Positions 60,912 through 64,000 of a stretch of 64,000 nucleotides of DNA are shown one piece after another. Under the pieces are notes generated by a model. The model had not been told where the DNA came from, searched no databases, and saw only the letters and a list, made by a program, of their open reading frames with translations. Where the stretch lies: assembly GCA_017428725.1 (NCBI GenBank), contig JAFRQH010000022.1, positions 1 to 64,000 of the forward strand. Direction: 5' to 3'. This stretch comes from Bacteroidales bacterium (lineage in GTDB: Bacteria; Bacteroidota; Bacteroidia; Bacteroidales; UBA932). Position 1 is the first letter of the stretch. Each line of letters starts with the position of its first letter. A program made the position numbers and the translations under genes.

Positions 60912-61990
60912 TGATAGATATTTTTGATAATTTTTATGCTGGAAAGCGCGTCCTGGTGACCGGTCATACCGGTTTCAAGGGCAGTTGGCTTGCCATCTGG
61001 CTTCATTGTCTGGGTGCGCAGGTCGTAGGTGTCGGACTCGATCCGGAATCGGAGAGAGACAATTTCGTCCTCTCTGGGATCGGGAGGAAGATCAAGGCGG
61101 ATATTCGTGCGGATATCCGTGACGGAGAGAAAATGAAGGAAATCTTCCGAACGTACCGTCCCGAGATCGTTTTCCATCTGGCTGCGCAACCCTTGGTGCG
61201 TCTGAGTTATGAGATCCCGGTGGAAACCTATCAGACAAACGTTATGGGGACGGTACATATTATGGAGGCCATCCGTGCGACGGAGAGTGTTCGTGTGGGT
61301 GTGATGATCACTACGGACAAATGCTATGAGAATAAGGAGCTGCTGACTGGTTACAAGGAGGATGACCCGTTTGGAGGGTATGATCCGTATTCATCCAGCA
61401 AAGGGGCTTGTGAAATCGCCATTCAGTCTTGGAGGAGAAGCTTTTTCAATCCGGCTGATTATGGTCGCAAACACCAGATGAGTCTTGCCAGCGTGCGTGC
61501 CGGCAATGTCATCGGCGGTGGAGATTGGGCAAAGGATCGCATTGTCCCGGATTGTATCCGTGCCTTGGAGGACGGCCGTCCGGTTGAAATACGCAGCCCC
61601 AAGTCCATTCGTCCGTGGGAGCACGTCCTGGAACCGCTGAACGGTTATCTCTTGTTGGCAAAGAAAATGTGGGAACATCCGACAGAGTATTGTGAAGGAT
61701 GGAATTTCGGTCCGGAACAGGAATCCGTCACGACTGTGTGGGAGGTAGCTTCATTGATAGTCGACAGTTACGGGAATGGTTCTCTGAAGGACGTTTCCTC
61801 TCCCGGCGCTTTACACGAGGCGCAATTGCTGTTGTTGGATATCACGAAGGCAAAGACCCGGCTGGGGTGGAAGCCCTGCTTGGATGTCGGGCGGTGTGCC
61901 CGCCTCACGGCCGATTGGTATAAGCATTACAGGGAGCAGGATGTCTTCTCCCTTTGTGTCAGAGAGATAGAATCATTTTTAGGAAAATGA
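60911..61990 (+). CDS. rfbG: CDP-glucose 4,6-dehydratase
   Basis: Extended SDR forming CDP-4-keto-6-deoxyglucose. 359 residues: VLVTGHTGFKGSWLAIWLHCLGA, HLAAQPLVRLSYEIPVETYQTNVMGT, ITTDKCYENKE, and YDPYSSSKGACEIAIQSW with YxxxK-type Tyr and Lys. These blocks are specific to RfbG as against RfbB. Overlaps its neighbours by one and four bases. Confidence 0.95.
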   Translation: MIDIFDNFYAGKRVLVTGHTGFKGSWLAIWLHCLGAQVVGVGLDPESERDNFVLSGIGRKIKADIRADIRDGEKMKEIFRTYRPEIVFHLAAQPLVRLSYEIPVETYQTNVMGTVHIMEAIRATESVRVGVMITTDKCYENKELLTGYKEDDPFGGYDPYSSSKGACEIAIQSWRRSFFNPADYGRKHQMSLASVRAGNVIGGGDWAKDRIVPDCIRALEDGRPVEIRSPKSIRPWEHVLEPLNGYLLLAKKMWEHPTEYCEGWNFGPEQESVTTVWEVASLIVDSYGNGSLKDVSSPGALHEAQLLLLDITKAKTRLGWKPCLDVGRCARLTADWYKHYREQDVFSLCVREIESFLGK

Positions 61991-62901
61991 AAAAGGCTAT
62001 TGTCACAGGTGCGAATGGTTTCGTAGGTTATTGGCTGATTCGCGAACTCCAGCGCAACGGAGTTGCTGTAACGGCTGTCATCAAGGATGAGGATGAGAAC
62101 ATATCTGCCTTGGCGGAGTTCCCGGATGTGGTAATTGTCTACTGTGACTTGTCTGAGTTCCTGGATTTGCCAACCCGGATCCCCGCCCGGGACTTTGATG
62201 TGATGTATCATCTGGCCTGGGTCTCTGCAGGAGGTCCTGGGCGGGCGGACTACGCCGTCCAGCTGAATAATGTCAAATATGCCTGCGATGCGGTGGCTGC
62301 CGCCGCCGCCATCGGTTGCAGGAAAATCCTTTTCGCCGGAACGGTTACCGAACGGATTGCTGAGAATGTCCTGAATCTCTCGGCGAAAGCGGTGAATAAT
62401 ATTTACGGGGTGTGCAAGCATATGACCCATTGCCTTGTGGATATTGAGAGCAGACGGCAGGGAATCGAATACGTGTGGATGCAGTTCTCAAACCTGTTCG
62501 GCCCATATAGCATCAATGGGAATATTGTCGGGTATACCATCAAGGAATTGTTGTCCGGCCGTGAGGCGACATTCGGCCCGTCAAACCAGCCTTATGACTT
62601 GCTTTACATTGAGGATCTGGCAAGGGCGGCCTATCTGTTAGGGAGCAAGGCGACCAAGCGGAGTTGCTATTACATCGGGAGCGGCGATGTCCGTATTCTT
62701 TCGGAGTATCTTATGGAGATTGGGGAGGAGATGGAATTGCCCGGAATGATCCGGATAGGATTCAGACCTGATGACGGAACGCGATACGCCAAGGAGTGGT
62801 TCGACATATCGCCTTTGGTGGAAGACACGGGATACAAGCCATCTTTCAGCTTTGCCAATGGTTTGAGGAAGACGGTCGATTGGATGAAAACAACACTATA
62901 A
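61987..62901 (+). CDS. NAD-dependent epimerase/dehydratase, likely CDP-4-keto-sugar reductase or epimerase
   Basis: 304 residues, extended SDR: AIVTGANGFVGYWLIRELQRNG, YHLAWVSAGGPGRADYAVQLNN, LFAGTVTERIAENV and a catalytic YGVCKHM (YxxxK). Its position after rfbF-rfbG suggests it acts on the CDP-4-keto-6-deoxy sugar, for instance as a 4-reductase as CDP-abequose synthase does, but the product cannot be read. ATG at 61987 overlaps the rfbG stop (ATGA). Confidence 0.85.
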   Translation: MKKAIVTGANGFVGYWLIRELQRNGVAVTAVIKDEDENISALAEFPDVVIVYCDLSEFLDLPTRIPARDFDVMYHLAWVSAGGPGRADYAVQLNNVKYACDAVAAAAAIGCRKILFAGTVTERIAENVLNLSAKAVNNIYGVCKHMTHCLVDIESRRQGIEYVWMQFSNLFGPYSINGNIVGYTIKELLSGREATFGPSNQPYDLLYIEDLARAAYLLGSKATKRSCYYIGSGDVRILSEYLMEIGEEMELPGMIRIGFRPDDGTRYAKEWFDISPLVEDTGYKPSFSFANGLRKTVDWMKTTL

Positions 62902-63473
62902 TGGCATTTACGTTTCATAAAACATCGATCGAGGGCCTTGTCTTGATCGAACCCCATGTCTTTGAAGATGAGCGGGGCTATTTTATCAAGGATTTCGAGA
63001 AGAATGTGTTTGCGGCCAATGGCTTACCGGATTTTGTCATTGAAAGCAACGAGTCCAAATCGAGGAAAGGGACTATCCGGGGCTTGCATTTCCAGCAAAA
63101 GCACTCGCAGGGGAAACTGATCCGGGTAATCCGGGGAGCGGTCTATGACGTGGCCGTGGACCTGCGTTTCGGATCCCCGACATTTGGCAAATGGGAAGGC
63201 TTCGAGCTCACGGAAAGCAATCACCTCGAATTGTTCATCCCGAAGGGTTTCGCGCACGGGTATCTGGCATTGGCCGATGACAGCGTTTTTTCGTATAAAT
63301 GTTCGGATATCTATGCCCCGGAGTTCGATAGCGGAATCCGTTATGACGATCCGGATATCAATGTCAGATGGCCGTTTGAAAGGGTAGGCTTGGAGAATAT
63401 AATCACATCCGCCAAGGATGCGAAACTGCAGAGTTTTTCAGAATTCGTCCGGAAAGGACAAGCCATTGAGTAG
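62901..63473 (+). CDS. RfbC-like sugar 3- or 3,5-epimerase, probably for the CDP-sugar
   Basis: 190 residues, cupin fold of the RmlC family: LVLIEPHVFEDERGYFIKDFE, catalytic His in [69 protein letters not shown]. It is a second RmlC homologue in the window, distinct from rfbC at 43101, and stands in the CDP module, so it probably epimerises the CDP-linked 4-keto-6-deoxyhexose. One-base overlap with the preceding gene. Confidence 0.88.
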   Translation: MAFTFHKTSIEGLVLIEPHVFEDERGYFIKDFEKNVFAANGLPDFVIESNESKSRKGTIRGLHFQQKHSQGKLIRVIRGAVYDVAVDLRFGSPTFGKWEGFELTESNHLELFIPKGFAHGYLALADDSVFSYKCSDIYAPEFDSGIRYDDPDINVRWPFERVGLENIITSAKDAKLQSFSEFVRKGQAIE

Positions 63474-63476
63474 CGT

Positions 63477-64000
63477 ATGGATCGAATGACTATATTGGTC
63501 GTATCTTATGATGGATACAGCGATGTATGGCCGGGACTGTTCGCGAGCCTGCGGAGGTTCTGGCCGGACTGTCCGTATGAAATAGTACTGGCCAACAACG
63601 AGAAGGATTTGGCTAACAATGCTGTCCGGGTTATCCATGCCGGTGCGGACGCTCAATGGAGTACCAGGACCCGGATTGCCTTGGAACAGATTGAAACAAA
63701 GTATGTTTGCTTCCTCCTTGAAGACTTTTTCTTTTCCGGGAAGGTTGATGCAGAAAGAATTGAGAGCGCAATGGACTTGATGGAGAAGGATGGGTTGGAG
63801 TACTATAAGTTGTTGTCTTTCTCCAAGATCAAGACCAAGTTATACGATAGGGATGATGTCTTGCAGGTCATCCCTGCGGGGCTTCCGTATGGGGTCAGCC
63901 TTCTGGCGGCAATCTGGGAACGGGAAGCGTTCCTCCGGATGATCGGAGACGGGGATTATAATCCCTGGCTGTTCGAGGCCAGAAGGATTGAGGAGGCGAA
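63477..64000 (+). CDS. Glycosyltransferase-like protein, 3' end cut by window edge
   Basis: The first 174 residues are visible, starting MDRMTILVVSYDGYSDVWPG. SLRRFWPDCPYEIVLANNE is a GT-A-like beginning, and YVCFLLEDFFFSGKVD carries a conserved acidic LLEDF motif that stands for the DxD-type metal site in related capsule transferases. The frame is open to the window end. It starts three bases after the epimerase stop, so it continues the capsule operon. Confidence 0.75.
   Translation, partial: MDRMTILVVSYDGYSDVWPGLFASLRRFWPDCPYEIVLANNEKDLANNAVRVIHAGADAQWSTRTRIALEQIETKYVCFLLEDFFFSGKVDAERIESAMDLMEKDGLEYYKLLSFSKIKTKLYDRDDVLQVIPAGLPYGVSLLAAIWEREAFLRMIGDGDYNPWLFEARRIEEA

Noticed and set aside
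1-64000. tRNA, rRNA or integrase/attachment sites
   Set aside because: I looked through the intergenic regions for cloverleaf-like segments, rRNA blocks and recombinase genes and saw none that could be supported.

Overview
The window looks like a chromosome segment of an uncultured or gut/rumen-type Bacteroidales (phylum Bacteroidota) with high GC. The evidence is the Bacteroidota promoter pattern (a -33 TTTG and a -7 TAnnTTTG box, 19-21 bases apart) in front of most transcription units, an almost complete lack of Shine-Dalgarno sequences, and lineage-typical genes: an UpxY/NusG-like capsule antiterminator, an Hc1-like histone, a long bL25, an EpsG-type polymerase and an OmpA-free set of secreted beta-barrels. 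No rRNA, tRNA, CRISPR array, transposase or integrase gene was found.

From 1 to about 41.6 kb the window is mostly housekeeping. In order: the 3' part of dnaK; a nitroreductase and GH28-type pectinase pair; rpsU with a strong Shine-Dalgarno; a sirtuin/ATPase pair; rplU-rpmA; serS-ruvC and a large outer-membrane barrel; a LysE exporter, PASTA protein, rluD and lnt; the coaD/thioredoxin/RHH operon facing ung; lon; HU, a 29-residue basic peptide and rng; secreted proteins including a GH35-like lipoprotein and a CBM9-PKD protein; reverse rubrerythrin; a YugP-type peptidase, an S4 protein and glmS; a DJ-1 protein; manA and metY divergent from each other; a FtsX-like permease, rbfA and tyrS; tpiA; an M6 protease; rplY-pth and the histone-like gene. 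Several divergent pairs share intergenic regions of 35-70 bases with back-to-back -7 boxes, and several start codons sit only 2-7 bases after the -7 box, which predicts leaderless mRNAs.

From 41.64 to 42.14 kb there is a gene-free block of palindromic and direct repeats with covarying hairpins. It lies at the 3' end of the rfbA-rfbC-rfbD operon (dTDP-rhamnose; rfbB is not in the window). A C11 cysteine-protease lipoprotein gene follows.

From about 45.9 kb to the right edge is one long co-directional capsule/exopolysaccharide operon. It starts with a promoter, a roughly 155-base structured leader and upxY. Then come an alginate-lyase-family protein, an FrhB-like iron-sulfur protein fused to a left-handed beta-helix acyltransferase, an SDR epimerase, the Wzx flippase, a polysaccharide pyruvyl transferase, two membrane acyltransferases around an EpsG/Wzy-like polymerase, two GT4-type glycosyltransferases around a YjbH-like outer-membrane protein, a CDP-hexose module (rfbF, rfbG, an SDR and an RfbC-like epimerase), and a truncated glycosyltransferase. 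Base composition falls from about 65% GC in sampled housekeeping stretches to near 40% in the first acyltransferase gene, as expected of a mosaic, horizontally exchanged locus. The genes together would make activated deoxysugars, assemble, acylate and pyruvylate a repeat unit, flip it and polymerise it.

The items most worth a second look are the FrhB-acyltransferase fusion, the covarying palindromic repeat family, the structured upxY leader, the rpsU Shine-Dalgarno and the CDP-sugar branch without a visible RfbH.
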